A DNA stretch of 64,000 nucleotides from Rhodoferax sp. GW822-FHT02A01 (GTDB lineage: Bacteria; Pseudomonadota; Gammaproteobacteria; Burkholderiales; Burkholderiaceae_C): positions 1,178,001 to 1,242,000 of the forward strand of contig NZ_CP152376.1 in NCBI RefSeq assembly GCF_038784515.1. Direction: 5' to 3'. The notes beneath the pieces were generated by a model. It did no database searches and had not been told where the DNA came from. It saw nothing but the letters and a program-made list of their open reading frames with translations. The position numbers were made by a program, and so were the translations under genes. Below, one piece after another: positions 8,847 through 18,055 of this stretch (position 1 is the stretch's first letter; every line of letters starts with the position of its first letter).

Positions 8847-9977
8847 ATGTTGATTGGTATTCCAAAGGAGACGCTGGCAGGCGAGAGCCGGGTGGCTGTC
8901 ACGCCCGAGACGGTGAAGAAACTCAAAGCCCAGGGCCATAGCCTGTGGGTACAAAGCGGAGCCGGTGTCGCTGCCAGCGTGACCGACGAGGCCTATGTGG
9001 CAGCCGGTGCCGAAATCACCGATGCAGCGGGCGCCTTTGGTTGCGATCTGGTGCTCAAGGTGCGCAGCCCACAAGTGTCGGAGCTGCCCCTGCTGCGCGC
9101 GGGCACCACGCTGGTGGGCATGCTCAACCCCTTTGATGCTTCCGGTCTGCAGCAGCTGGCCACAGCCGGCCTGACCTCCTTTGCGCTGGAAGCCGCACCG
9201 CGCACCACCCGCGCGCAAAGCATGGACGTGCTCTCCAGCCAGGCCAATATCGCCGGCTACAAGGCGGTGATCATTGCGGCGGACAAGTACCAGCGCTTCT
9301 TCCCCATGCTCATGACTGCGGCCGGTACCGTCAAGGCAGCCCGTGTGGTGATCCTGGGTGTGGGCGTGGCCGGTCTGCAGGCCATCGCCACGGCCAAGCG
9401 CCTGGGTGCGGTGATCGAAGCCTCGGACGTGCGCCCCAGCGTGAAGGAGCAGGTGGAATCCTTGGGCGGCAAGTTCATCGACGTGTCGTATGACACCGAC
9501 GAAGAGAAGGAAGCCGCGGTTGGTGTGGGGGGGTATGCCAAGCCCATGCCGCAGAGCTGGCTGGACCGCCAGAAGGTCGAGGTGGCCAAGCGCGTGGCGC
9601 TGGCCGATGTGGTGATCTCCACCGCCCTGATCCCCGGACGCGCAGCCCCCACGCTGATTACGGAAGACATGGTCAAGTCCATGAAGCCAGGCTCCGTGAT
9701 CGTGGATATCGCAGCGGGCAAAGGCCCGGGTGGCGTGGGCGGCAACTGCCCGCTGTCTGAAGCCGACAAGACGGTGGTCAAGCACGGCGTGACCATTGTG
9801 GGCGAGACCAACCTGCCCGCGTTGGTGGCAGCCGATGCTTCCTCCTTGTATGCCCGCAACGTGCTGGACTTCCTCAAGCTGATCGTCAACAAGGAAGGCG
9901 CCTTGCACGTGGACCTGGAAGACGACATCGTGGCAGCCTGCCTGATGACCCAGGGCTTTGAGGTCAAGCGCAAATAA
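8847..9977 (+). CDS. pntAA: NAD(P) transhydrogenase subunit alpha part 1 (domain I, NAD-binding)
   Basis: This 376-aa soluble NAD(H)-binding subunit belongs to the proton-translocating transhydrogenase. It starts [20 protein letters not shown], contains the Rossmann segment [20 protein letters not shown] with [18 protein letters not shown], and ends [19 protein letters not shown], all typical. The domain is split from the membrane part, as in Rhodospirillum-type systems, unlike the single PntA chain of E. coli. It is first in a three-gene operon (26 bp to pntAB). In this context the complex could drive NADPH supply for an oxalyl-CoA reductase; this is inferred. Confidence 0.95.
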   Translation: MLIGIPKETLAGESRVAVTPETVKKLKAQGHSLWVQSGAGVAASVTDEAYVAAGAEITDAAGAFGCDLVLKVRSPQVSELPLLRAGTTLVGMLNPFDASGLQQLATAGLTSFALEAAPRTTRAQSMDVLSSQANIAGYKAVIIAADKYQRFFPMLMTAAGTVKAARVVILGVGVAGLQAIATAKRLGAVIEASDVRPSVKEQVESLGGKFIDVSYDTDEEKEAAVGVGGYAKPMPQSWLDRQKVEVAKRVALADVVISTALIPGRAAPTLITEDMVKSMKPGSVIVDIAAGKGPGGVGGNCPLSEADKTVVKHGVTIVGETNLPALVAADASSLYARNVLDFLKLIVNKEGALHVDLEDDIVAACLMTQGFEVKRK

Positions 9978-10003
9978 AGAAGAGCAACCAAAGGACAACC
10001 CCC

Positions 10004-10330
10004 ATGGACCTCGTATCCCCCACGATCACCAACCTGATCATCTTTGTACTGGCCATCTACGTGGGCTACCACGTGGTGTGGACCGTCACGCCCGCCCTGC
10101 ACACGCCGCTCATGGCGGTGACCAATGCCATCTCGGCCATCGTGGTGGTGGGCGCCATGCTCGCGGCCGCCCAGACCGAAACCCCCTGGGGCAAGGCCAT
10201 GGGCGTGCTGGCCGTGGCACTGGCTGCGGTCAACATCTTCGGTGGCTTTCTGGTGACCCGGCGCATGCTGGAGATGTTCAAGAAGAAAGAGAAGAAGGCA
10301 ACTCCCGCAGCTGAAGGGGGCCAAAAATGA
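10004..10330 (+). CDS. pntAB: NAD(P) transhydrogenase subunit alpha part 2 (membrane segment)
   Basis: This 108-aa integral membrane subunit has three predicted helices (about residues 8-28, 35-56 and 66-84) and a basic tail. It forms the N-terminal part of the proton channel domain II. AAAGGA lies upstream of the ATG, and the stop codon overlaps the pntB start (ATGA), indicating translational coupling. Confidence 0.93.
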   Translation: MDLVSPTITNLIIFVLAIYVGYHVVWTVTPALHTPLMAVTNAISAIVVVGAMLAAAQTETPWGKAMGVLAVALAAVNIFGGFLVTRRMLEMFKKKEKKATPAAEGGQK

Positions 10331-11754
10331 GCATGAATGTTGTCACGCTGCTGTACCTGATTGCCTCAGTCTGCTTCATCCAGGCTCTGAAAGGCCTCTC
10401 GCACCCCACCACCTCCATCCGGGGCAATGTGTTCGGCATGATCGGCATGACCATTGCTGCCTTCACCACGGCGGCCCTGATTTACGAAACCTCGCACGGC
10501 AACGGCCTGGGCCTGGCCTGGGTGCTGCTGGGCCTGGTGGTGGGCGGCGGCTATGGTGCCTACCGCGCCAAGACGGTGGAGATGACCAAGATGCCCGAGC
10601 TGGTGGCCTTCTTCCACAGCATGATCGGTCTGGCGGCGGTGTTCATCGCCGTGGCCGCGGTGCTGGAGCCCGCGGCCCTGCTGCATGGACTGGCCAAGGG
10701 GGACCCGATTCCTACCGGCAACCGGCTGGAGCTGTTCCTGGGTGCAGCCATTGGTGCCATCACCTTCAGCGGCTCGGTGATTGCGTTTGGCAAGCTCTCG
10801 GGCACCTACAAGTTCCGATTGTTCCAGGGCGCGCCGGTTACCTTTGGCGGTCAGCACAAGCTCAATCTGGTGCTGGGCTTGCTCACGCTGGGTCTGGGCG
10901 TGGCCTTCATGGTCAGCGGCAATGAGGGTTACTTCTTTGCCATGCTGGCGCTGTCCTTTGTGATGGGCGTGCTCATCATCATCCCCATTGGCGGCGCCGA
11001 CATGCCGGTGGTGGTGTCCATGCTCAACAGCTATTCGGGCTGGGCGGCGGCGGGCATTGGCTTCTCGCTAAACAACAGCATGCTGATCATTGCAGGCTCA
11101 CTGGTGGGCTCCAGCGGCGCCATCCTCTCCTACATCATGTGCAAGGCCATGAACCGGTCGTTCTTCAACGTGATCCTGGGTGGCTTTGGTGGTGAGGCCG
11201 GTGGTCCTGCTGCGGGCAAGGCCGAGCAGCGCCCGGTCAAGAGCGGCTCCGCCGATGATGCGGCCTTTGTGCTGGGCAATGCCGAGACAGTGGTCATCGT
11301 GCCGGGCTATGGCCTGGCGGTGGCGCGGGCACAGCACTCGGTCAAGGAGCTGGCGGCCAAGCTCACCGAGAAGGGCATTACCGTGAAGTACGCCATTCAC
11401 CCGGTGGCAGGACGCATGCCCGGCCACATGAACGTGCTGCTGGCCGAGGCGGAGGTGCCCTATGACCAGGTGTTTGAGATGGAGGACATCAACGGCGAGT
11501 TCGGTCAGGCCGATGTGGCCATCATCCTGGGCGCCAATGACGTGGTGAACCCGGCGGCGCACACCAAGGGCAGCCCGATCTACGGCATGCCGATTCTGGA
11601 GGCCTACAAGGCCAAGACGGTGATCGTGAACAAGCGCTCCATGGCCGCAGGTTACGCCGGTCTGGACAACGAACTCTTCTACATGGACAAGACCATGATG
11701 GTGTTTGGAGACGCCAAGAAGGTCGTTGAGGACATGACCAAGGCGATCGAGTAG
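10327..11754 (+). CDS. pntB: NAD(P) transhydrogenase subunit beta
   Basis: This 475-aa subunit carries about nine transmembrane helices (residues about 4-265) and the C-terminal NADP(H)-binding domain III with [38 protein letters not shown] and [10 protein letters not shown]. It couples hydride transfer between NADH and NADP+ to proton translocation. It is the last gene of the pntAA-AB-B operon; a LysR gene follows only 16 bp later on the same strand and may be co-transcribed. Confidence 0.95.
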   Translation: MSMNVVTLLYLIASVCFIQALKGLSHPTTSIRGNVFGMIGMTIAAFTTAALIYETSHGNGLGLAWVLLGLVVGGGYGAYRAKTVEMTKMPELVAFFHSMIGLAAVFIAVAAVLEPAALLHGLAKGDPIPTGNRLELFLGAAIGAITFSGSVIAFGKLSGTYKFRLFQGAPVTFGGQHKLNLVLGLLTLGLGVAFMVSGNEGYFFAMLALSFVMGVLIIIPIGGADMPVVVSMLNSYSGWAAAGIGFSLNNSMLIIAGSLVGSSGAILSYIMCKAMNRSFFNVILGGFGGEAGGPAAGKAEQRPVKSGSADDAAFVLGNAETVVIVPGYGLAVARAQHSVKELAAKLTEKGITVKYAIHPVAGRMPGHMNVLLAEAEVPYDQVFEMEDINGEFGQADVAIILGANDVVNPAAHTKGSPIYGMPILEAYKAKTVIVNKRSMAAGYAGLDNELFYMDKTMMVFGDAKKVVEDMTKAIE

Positions 11755-11770
11755 CTGGCAGCAGCGACAG

Positions 11771-12709
11771 ATGAAGCACGCGACACTACGTCAACTCAAG
11801 GTATTTGAATCGGTTGCACGCAACCTGAGTTTCTCGCGCGCTGCAGAAGAGCTGCATTTGACACAACCGGCGGTATCCACCCAGGTAACCAAATTGGAGG
11901 AGCATGCCGGAAACCCTCTATTCGAACAGTTTGGAAAGAAGATTTACCTGACACCCGCGGGGCATGAACTGCTGCAGATCAGTCGTGGAATCATCCAGCA
12001 GTTTGAGGCGGCTGAAAGCGCGATGGCGCACTTCAAAGGCGTGACGGGCGGAAAACTCAACATTGGCGTGATCAGCGCCGGCGACTACTTCTTTCCCAGA
12101 TTGCTCGTCGAGTTTGCCAGCCGACATAAAGGTGTGGTTCTCAATTTCAAGGTACACAACCGGGAAGGCTTGCTGAACCAACTCACCGAGAACCTCACCG
12201 ACCTGGCGATCATGGTGCGACCACCGACTGACATGGATACCGTGCATCAGGCCTTTGCCCCGCACCCCTATGTCATTGTCGCCGCCGCAACCCATCCTCT
12301 GGTTGGCAAAAAGAACATCCCGAGAGCGACCCTGATGGCAGAGCCATTCGTGGTCCGCGAGAAGGGATCGGACACCTGGCGATCCATGGAGCAAGGTTTC
12401 GAGGGTGACTTGGGCAACCTCAACATTGCAATGGAGATCTGCAGCACAGAAACAATCAAGCAAGCAGTGATCGCGGGGATGGGAATCAGCTTCCTGTCCG
12501 CCCACACAGTGAGCCAGGAACTGAGAAGCGGCAGCCTGCGCGTGCTGGACGTGCAAGGCTTCCCACTGATGTTGCACTGGTACATCGTGCAACGGCGCTC
12601 CAAACGCCTGCCGCCTGTGGCGCAAGCATTCAAAGACTATCTGCTGCAGGACGGCGCAGCTCTCATTTCAAAAATCGTCCCTACCGACAGTTACGCGAAG
12701 CCCGCTTGA
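11771..12709 (+). CDS. LysR-type regulator, CbbR-like
   Basis: This 312-aa regulator has an N-terminal winged HTH (ATLRQLKVFESVARNLSFS with LTQPAVSTQVTKLEE, residues about 4-63) and a LysR substrate-binding domain (about 90-295). The HTH and the GKLNIGVISAGDYFFP start of the effector domain resemble CbbR, which senses phosphorylated C3 compounds or NADPH. It lies directly after pntB and 27 bp before the end of a convergent 46-residue gene. Control of the transhydrogenase, glycerate or oxalate genes is likely but not shown; its effector is unknown. Confidence 0.88.
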   Translation: MKHATLRQLKVFESVARNLSFSRAAEELHLTQPAVSTQVTKLEEHAGNPLFEQFGKKIYLTPAGHELLQISRGIIQQFEAAESAMAHFKGVTGGKLNIGVISAGDYFFPRLLVEFASRHKGVVLNFKVHNREGLLNQLTENLTDLAIMVRPPTDMDTVHQAFAPHPYVIVAAATHPLVGKKNIPRATLMAEPFVVREKGSDTWRSMEQGFEGDLGNLNIAMEICSTETIKQAVIAGMGISFLSAHTVSQELRSGSLRVLDVQGFPLMLHWYIVQRRSKRLPPVAQAFKDYLLQDGAALISKIVPTDSYAKPA

Positions 12710-12736
12710 ATGCCGGCATCGCACAACGCAAGTTGC

Positions 12737-12877
12737 TTAGCGCGCAGCCTTCAACGCGTCTTGCACTGCCTTGAAGAAAATGACGATGGGCATGGCCTCG
12801 AACAACTCGACCAAGAAGCTGAAATTCTGGCTCGGCAGAGAGTAGATGGAGTTAACGGAACCAATTTGCGATTTCAT
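12737..12877 (-). CDS. Small hypothetical protein, 46 aa
   Basis: This short gene encodes MKSQIGSVNSIYSLPSQ followed by a hydrophobic/amphipathic stretch (FSFLVELFEAMPIVIFFKAV) and DALKAAR. I do not recognise it. Support for a real gene is positional: an AAAGGA ribosome-binding site 7 bases before the ATG, a perfect TATAAT box at 12914-12909, and two operator-like dyads flanking that box. A longer frame up to 12979 exists, but it would run through the promoter. It may be a small regulatory or membrane-associated peptide. It lies between a CbbR-like gene and ttuD, within the oxalate/glycolate block. Confidence 0.6.
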   Translation of the reverse strand: MKSQIGSVNSIYSLPSQNFSFLVELFEAMPIVIFFKAVQDALKAAR

Positions 12878-12895
12878 GGTTTTTTCCTTTTGAAC

Positions 12896-12950
12896 TAGGG
12901 TTAACCCTATTATAAAAGGAAAATCGTTTTTACCTAGTATTAACCCTAGG
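12896..12950 (-). promoter_or_regulatory. Promoter with two operator-like dyads upstream of the 46-aa gene
   Basis: On the minus strand a TATAAT box (12914-12909) is flanked by two related dyads. The downstream one is a perfect 14-bp palindrome TAGGGTTAACCCTA (12896-12909). The upstream one reads CCTAGGGTTAATACTAGG on the minus strand (12950-12933). Their centres are 39 bp apart. No good -35 box is present at 17 bp, which suggests activation from the upstream dyad, with the downstream one positioned for repression; this is inference. The same motif pair, in the same order and orientation, occurs upstream of oxlT. Confidence 0.65.
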
Positions 12951-13015
12951 TCCCGCCGAGATATACGTCCAAACGGCAACAGCTGTACACATGGCGCAAC
13001 AGGCTTTGTGTCGAC

Positions 13016-14332
13016 TCACGTCCCGGAATCGGCCTCGATCAACACCGCACGAAAATCATTCACGTTGGTGCGTGTAGGACCAGTGACCACCGAATCCCCC
13101 AACAGCCCGAAAAAGCCGTGACCGTTGTTGTTGGATAAGTCGTCTTGCGGGTTGCGGCCAAGCTTCCAGGCACGCGCAAGTGAGTCGGGGCGCAAGAGCC
13201 CACCCGCGATCTCTTCCTGTCCATCCACTCCGTCCGTGTCTCCCGCAAGGGCGTAAACGCGGGGGTGACCATTCAAGGTCAGCCCCATCGACAGAAGACA
13301 CTCCACATTGCGGCCACCACGCCCGGTGCCCCGCACAGTGACTGTTGTCTCGCCACCGGACAACAGCACGCATGGCGCAGCGAACGGCTGCCCGCGGTCA
13401 GCGACCTGCAATGCCATGCCCGCCAAGACCTTGCCGACATCGCGCGCCTCGCCTTCCAGCGCATCGCCCAGAATATGCGCCGGCATACCCGACTCGCGTG
13501 CAATGCGCGCAGCCGCTTCCAGCGCCTGCTGTGGTGCGGCAATCAAACGTATCTCGGTACGGGCCAGCCGAGGGTCCCCGGGCTTGATGGATTCGCCCCG
13601 CCCACTCACCAGCAGATCGAGGGCCGCGGGGGGCAAGTCAATGCCGTAGCGCCGTACGATGGCTAGCGCGTCTTCACAGCTGGTTGGGTCGCCCACCGTG
13701 GGACCGGACGCGATGTCCATCGGATTGTCTCCCGGCACATCCGAGATCAGCAGCGTGACAACACGGGCCGGATGGCATGCGACAGCCAGTCTTCCGCCCT
13801 TGATGGCAGACAGGTGACGGCGCACGCAGTTCATTTCGGAAATGGTTGCACCGGAACGGAGCAGCGCACGGTTGAGCTCCGTCTTGTCCTGCAGCGTAAG
13901 ACCCGCAGCAGGAAGCGGCAGCAGCGCAGAACCGCCGCCCGAAATAAGACACAGGACAAGGTCCTCCTCCTTGAGTCCGGTGACGAGTTTCAACATGCGC
14001 TCTGCCGCCACCTGGCCCGCAGCATCGGGCACAGGATGGGCGGCCTCCACAATCTCGATGTGCTCACACGGAGCGGCATAGCCGTAGCGCGTAACGACCA
14101 GTCCCTCCAAGCGCGGCAGATGTTCCTTCCAATGGGTCTCTACCGCCTGCGCCATTGCGGCGGATGCCTTACCGGCTCCAATGACGATGAGCCGTCCATG
14201 GGGTGCTGGTAAGGGCAGGTGCTTGGGAACACAGAGAGCCGGCTGGGCGCTGGCGATTGCCGCATCGAACATCCGCCTGAGCAACTGTTGCGATGCGTTG
14301 GCACCGTGGGAGTCTGCCATGGAAGGGGCCAT
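13016..14332 (-). CDS. ttuD: Glycerate 2-kinase (TtuD/MOFRL family)
   Basis: This 438-aa enzyme phosphorylates D-glycerate to 2-phosphoglycerate; members were earlier called hydroxypyruvate reductase. The N-terminal DUF4147 domain contains RLIVIGAGKASAAMAQAVE and CLISGGGSALLPLP; the C-terminal MOFRL domain contains VLLSGGETTVTV, GRGGRNVE and ALAGDTDGVDG. The start at 14332 (MAPSMADSHG) lies 16 bp after the glxR stop; an ATG at 14320 is an alternative, and neither has a strong ribosome-binding site. It is the last gene of gcl-hyi-glxR-ttuD and delivers carbon to pyruvate kinase via enolase. Confidence 0.93.
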   Translation of the reverse strand: MAPSMADSHGANASQQLLRRMFDAAIASAQPALCVPKHLPLPAPHGRLIVIGAGKASAAMAQAVETHWKEHLPRLEGLVVTRYGYAAPCEHIEIVEAAHPVPDAAGQVAAERMLKLVTGLKEEDLVLCLISGGGSALLPLPAAGLTLQDKTELNRALLRSGATISEMNCVRRHLSAIKGGRLAVACHPARVVTLLISDVPGDNPMDIASGPTVGDPTSCEDALAIVRRYGIDLPPAALDLLVSGRGESIKPGDPRLARTEIRLIAAPQQALEAAARIARESGMPAHILGDALEGEARDVGKVLAGMALQVADRGQPFAAPCVLLSGGETTVTVRGTGRGGRNVECLLSMGLTLNGHPRVYALAGDTDGVDGQEEIAGGLLRPDSLARAWKLGRNPQDDLSNNNGHGFFGLLGDSVVTGPTRTNVNDFRAVLIEADSGT

Positions 14333-14348
14333 CACAACCACAACCGCT

Positions 14349-15251
14349 TCAGGCGGTCTGGCCGATTTCAAAGTTGGCCAGCTTTTCCAGTGCGCGCACC
14401 ATTGCCGAGTGGTCCCATGCCTGGCCACCATGGGCAACGCAGGAGTTGAAGAGTTCCTGCGCGGTTGCGGTGTTCGGCAATGAAACACCGAGTGCACGTG
14501 CGCTGGACAAAGCCAAATTCAGGTCCTTCTGATGGAGTCCGATACGGAAACCCGGATCAAAAGTACGCTTGATCATGCGCTCGCCGTGTACCTCCAGAAT
14601 CTTCGAAGAAGCAAAACCACCCATCAACGCCTGGCGCACGCGTGCGGGGTCGGCACCGGCCCGTGCAGCAAACAGCAGTGCTTCTGCAACGGCCTCGATA
14701 TTCAGGGCAACAATGATTTGATTGGCGACCTTGGCCGTTTGACCATCGCCATTGCCTCCAACCAGGGTAATGTTCTTGCCCATCAATTCGAACAGGGGCT
14801 TGACCTTGTTGAAGGTTGCCTCGGAACCACCCACCATGATGGACAGCGTGGCATTCTTGGCACCGACTTCGCCGCCGGACACAGGCGCATCCAGATATTC
14901 GCAGCCGATGGCGTTGATTCTGTTCGCAAAGTCCTTGGTGGCAATCGGTGAAATGGAGCTCATGTCCACCACGGTCTTTCCCTTGCTCAGACCGGCGGCC
15001 ACGCCATTCTCGGAGAAGAGTGCAGCTTCAACATCCGGCGTGTCAGGGACCATCAGGAAAATGATGTCGGCCCGCTCCGCAACACCGCGTGCACTCAGGC
15101 ATTGGGTAGCCCTGCTGCTTTCGATGTGAGCGGGCATCTTGCCCAAGGTAAAGACGAAAAGATCGTGGCCTGCCTGCAAGAGGTGACCAGCCATAGGGGC
15201 ACCCATGATGCCAAGACCAATGAAGCCGATTTTGAGAGGGGATGAAGTCAT
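14349..15251 (-). CDS. glxR: 2-hydroxy-3-oxopropionate (tartronate semialdehyde) reductase
   Basis: This 300-aa beta-hydroxyacid dehydrogenase reduces tartronate semialdehyde to D-glycerate with NAD(P)H. The N-terminal GFIGLGIMGAPMA is the dinucleotide motif, DAPVSGGEVGA is the family substrate loop, and the catalytic Lys lies in GQTAKVANQI. The C-terminal helical domain contains LHQKDLNLAL. AGGA lies 8 bases before the ATG. The gene lies between hyi (45 bp) and ttuD (16 bp) in the glycerate operon. Confidence 0.95.
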   Translation of the reverse strand: MTSSPLKIGFIGLGIMGAPMAGHLLQAGHDLFVFTLGKMPAHIESSRATQCLSARGVAERADIIFLMVPDTPDVEAALFSENGVAAGLSKGKTVVDMSSISPIATKDFANRINAIGCEYLDAPVSGGEVGAKNATLSIMVGGSEATFNKVKPLFELMGKNITLVGGNGDGQTAKVANQIIVALNIEAVAEALLFAARAGADPARVRQALMGGFASSKILEVHGERMIKRTFDPGFRIGLHQKDLNLALSSARALGVSLPNTATAQELFNSCVAHGGQAWDHSAMVRALEKLANFEIGQTA

Positions 15252-15296
15252 AAGAAAATCCTGTTCTGTGAGATGGGACGAGTCAGGTCAATACCT

Positions 15297-16079
15297 TCAA
15301 GTCCGCTTCATTTTTTGCAGCCAGCCAAGGCCAGCGGTCGTGGTAGCTGCAGGTTTGTATTCGCAACCAATCCAGCCCGCATAGCCAACGCGATCCAGGT
15401 ACTCCAATAGAAACGGGTAGTTGATTTCGCCGGTACCCGGCTCATTGCGCCCTGGGTTGTCTGCCAACTGGATATGCGCAATGCGATGCAAGTGTTTTTG
15501 CATGGTCGTGGCAAGCTCACCTTCCATGCGTTGTGCGTGGTAGATGTCGTATTGCAGGAAAGCGTTGTCTGCACCGACTTCATCCAGAACGGAAATCGCC
15601 TGCTCGGTGCGGTTCAGGTAGAAGCCGGGAATGTCATAGGTGTTGATGGGTTCAATCAACAACCGCAGACCTGCCTCCTTGAGGGCTCTGGCTGCATACG
15701 AGAGATTGGCCACAAATGTTGCACGCAAAACCTCGGGCGAGGTTCCTGCGGGTGCCTTGCCTGCGAGGCAGTTGAGTTGCTTCACACCCAGGGCCTGGGC
15801 GTACGCAATGGCACGGCCGACTCCGTCGCGGAATTCCGCGACGCGCTGGGGATCGCAGGCAATGCCGCGCTCGCCAGCCTCCCAATCCCCTGCAGGCAGG
15901 TTGTGCAAGACCAGCTCAAGTCCGTTGTCGTCCAGACGTGATCGTAGGTCCTCCACCTTGAAGGCATAGGGAAAGAGAAATTCGACTGCGCGAAAGCCGG
16001 CCCGTGATGCGGCTTCGAATCGATCCAGAAAAGGCAGCTCGGTAAAGAGCATGCTGAGATTGGCGGAAAATTTTGGCAT
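15297..16079 (-). CDS. hyi: Hydroxypyruvate isomerase
   Basis: This 260-aa TIM-barrel enzyme interconverts hydroxypyruvate and tartronate semialdehyde. It starts MPKFSANLSMLFTE, typical of Hyi, and carries the metal-binding/catalytic Glu of LIEPINTYDIPGF, the Asp of QYDIYHAQRMEG and the late ECEYKP-like segment (IGCEYKPAA). It is 44 bp downstream of gcl. It allows hydroxypyruvate, for example from serine metabolism, to enter the same pathway. Confidence 0.94.
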   Translation of the reverse strand: MPKFSANLSMLFTELPFLDRFEAASRAGFRAVEFLFPYAFKVEDLRSRLDDNGLELVLHNLPAGDWEAGERGIACDPQRVAEFRDGVGRAIAYAQALGVKQLNCLAGKAPAGTSPEVLRATFVANLSYAARALKEAGLRLLIEPINTYDIPGFYLNRTEQAISVLDEVGADNAFLQYDIYHAQRMEGELATTMQKHLHRIAHIQLADNPGRNEPGTGEINYPFLLEYLDRVGYAGWIGCEYKPAATTTAGLGWLQKMKRT

Positions 16080-16123
16080 GTTGACGTTCTGCTGTGTTGC
16101 TGCGTATAGGTTCCGTTGGGCAC

Positions 16124-17914
16124 TTATTCAAGCAACCCTGCGAGCTCCAGACCTTTGCGCCCTTCCGGATGCAGACACTCGATTTCTTCGAACTCGTTGA
16201 TCTTGTCGATCTCAGTGCCCATTGCAATGTTGGTCACCTTTTCCAGAATGACTTCCACGACCACCGGAACCTGGTACTTTTCCGCCATCGCACGTGCTTC
16301 CACCAATGCACCCTGGAGTTTTTCGGGGTCCGTCACACGCAGACTCTTGCAGCCAAGTCCCTGCACAACGGCCTGGTGATCCACGCCATAGCTTTGCACA
16401 GTAGCGTCATCCACATTCTGGTTTTCAAACGCCAGCTGAACGCAGTAGTCCATGTCAAAACCACGCTGGGCTTGGCGTATCAGTCCCAGGTAGCTGTTGT
16501 TCACCAACACATGGACGTATGGCAACCGGAACTGGGCGCCCACAGCGAGTTCTTCCAGCATGAACTGGAAGTCGTAGTCACCGGACAAGGCCACCACATT
16601 GCGCGTGGGGTCTGCAACGACGACGCCCAGAGCTGCGGGCATGGTCCAGCCCAGAGGACCGGCCTGACCACAGTTGATCCACTGGCGCGGTCCATAGACG
16701 TGCAGGAATTGGGCGCCAGCAATCTGGCTCAGACCAATGGTTGTGACATAGATGGTGTCACGCGAGAAGGCCTTGTTCATTTCTTCGTACACGCGCATCG
16801 GTTTGATCGGTGTTTCTGTGAAATGGGTCTTGCGGTGCATCAGTTGCTTGCGCTCCAAGCAGCGCTTGGACCAGTCACTGAAGTTCTTGAGTTTGCGGCT
16901 TTCCATGCGCTCCCGTGCAACCTGGACGAAAAGCTCCAGCGCCGCCTTTGCATCGCTGACGATGCCCAAGTCCGGGTTGAATACCCGACCGATCTGGGTC
17001 GGTTCAATATCGACGTGGACAAAGGTTCGGCCTTTGCAATACACCTCCGGAGATCCGGTATGGCGGTTCGCCCAGCGGTTGCCAATACCGAGCACAAAAT
17101 CACTTGCCAGCAGGGTTGCATTACCGTAGCGATGGCTTGTCTGCAAACCCACCATTCCGGCCATCAGCGGATGGTCGTCTGGAATGCTGCCCCAGCCCAT
17201 CAGCGTAGGAATCACGGGAACGCCCGTGAGTTCGGCGAATTCCACCAACAACTCCGAGGCGTCTGCGTTGATGATGCCGCCTCCTGCCACGATCAAAGGC
17301 TTGTCTGCGGCCATCAACATGTCCAGAGCCTTTTCAATTTGCTTGCGTGTGGCCGCCGGCTTGTAAACCGGCAGTGGCTCATAGGTATCGATGTCGAACT
17401 CGATCTCAGCCATTTGCACATCAAAGGGAAGGTCAATAAGAACCGGGCCTGGGCGACCGCTACGCATCAGATGGAATGCCTGCTGGAAGGTACGCGGCAC
17501 CAGCGCCGGTTCACGCACCGTCACACTCCATTTGGTCACTGGCTTGCTGATGCTCTCGATGTCAACCGCCTGGAAGTCTTCTTTGTGCAGTCGTGCGCGT
17601 GGCGCCTGACCCGTGATGCACAGAATTGGAATACTGTCGGCAATAGCCGAGTACAGACCGGTGATCATGTCGGTCCCCGCTGGCCCACTGGTGCCAATGC
17701 ATACGCCAATATTCCCTGCCTTGGCACGCGTATAGCCTTCGGCCATATGCGAAGCACCCTCTACGTGGCGGGCCAGAATGTGTGAGATGGAATCGCGCTC
17801 ACGCAACGCAGCGTAGAAAGGGTTGATCGCTGCACCCGGCACACCAAACGCTTGGGTGATACCTTCTTTTTCCATGACCAGCACGGCGGCCATGGCTGCC
17901 TTCATCTTTGCCAT
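16124..17914 (-). CDS. gcl: Glyoxylate carboligase
   Basis: This ThDP/FAD enzyme condenses two glyoxylate molecules to tartronate semialdehyde and CO2. At 596 aa it matches E. coli Gcl (593). It starts [18 protein letters not shown]; the usual ThDP-activating Glu is replaced by a hydrophobic residue in the [24 protein letters not shown] region, as known for Gcl. The ThDP motif begins [14 protein letters not shown] and ends VNNSYLG. The start at 17914 was chosen by homology and a GGAG at about 17921-17924 (minus strand); a longer frame upstream runs into the divergent lysR gene. That ribosome-binding site lies in a perfect hairpin. First gene of gcl-hyi-glxR-ttuD. Confidence 0.96.
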   Translation of the reverse strand: MAKMKAAMAAVLVMEKEGITQAFGVPGAAINPFYAALRERDSISHILARHVEGASHMAEGYTRAKAGNIGVCIGTSGPAGTDMITGLYSAIADSIPILCITGQAPRARLHKEDFQAVDIESISKPVTKWSVTVREPALVPRTFQQAFHLMRSGRPGPVLIDLPFDVQMAEIEFDIDTYEPLPVYKPAATRKQIEKALDMLMAADKPLIVAGGGIINADASELLVEFAELTGVPVIPTLMGWGSIPDDHPLMAGMVGLQTSHRYGNATLLASDFVLGIGNRWANRHTGSPEVYCKGRTFVHVDIEPTQIGRVFNPDLGIVSDAKAALELFVQVARERMESRKLKNFSDWSKRCLERKQLMHRKTHFTETPIKPMRVYEEMNKAFSRDTIYVTTIGLSQIAGAQFLHVYGPRQWINCGQAGPLGWTMPAALGVVVADPTRNVVALSGDYDFQFMLEELAVGAQFRLPYVHVLVNNSYLGLIRQAQRGFDMDYCVQLAFENQNVDDATVQSYGVDHQAVVQGLGCKSLRVTDPEKLQGALVEARAMAEKYQVPVVVEVILEKVTNIAMGTEIDKINEFEEIECLHPEGRKGLELAGLLE

Positions 17915-17921
17915 CTTGTGT

Positions 17922-17950
17922 CTCCAGTTATGTTTGATGAGTAACTGGAG
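17922..17950 (-). promoter_or_regulatory. Perfect inverted repeat covering the gcl ribosome-binding site
   Basis: On the plus strand CTCCAGTTA (17922-17930) and TAACTGGAG (17942-17950) are exact reverse complements with an 11-base spacer. In the gcl transcript the second arm contains the GGAG Shine-Dalgarno just before the AUG, so the hairpin would hide it. The site could instead be a DNA operator for the divergent LysR protein; the sequence fits both readings. Confidence 0.6.
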
Positions 17951-18004
17951 AAAGTGTCTGCGCACGGCAACATATCTGGAAGTGCGGAGCGCGGCATTAT
18001 GTTT

Positions 18005-18019
18005 ATTCCTGTTCGGAAT
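18005..18019. promoter_or_regulatory. Candidate LysR-type operator between gcl and lysR
   Basis: ATTCC (18005-18009) and GGAAT (18015-18019) form a perfect 5-bp inverted repeat with a 5-base spacer, and the site contains a T-N11-A core typical of LysR binding. It lies in the 141-bp divergent gap between gcl and the LysR gene, 37 bp before the regulator's ATG, a usual place for autoregulation and target control. Confidence 0.5.
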
Positions 18020-18055
18020 ATTTGCGTTTTCAGGCGCGCGTGTTCTACTCGGCGC

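Noticed and set aside
8508..9998. A 496-codon minus-strand frame opposite pyk/pntAA
   Set aside because: It spans two real genes in antisense and has the His/Gly-rich composition of a shadow frame.
16094..17785. A 563-codon plus-strand frame opposite gcl
   Set aside because: Composition-driven shadow of gcl; His/Gln-rich, no family, no ribosome-binding site.
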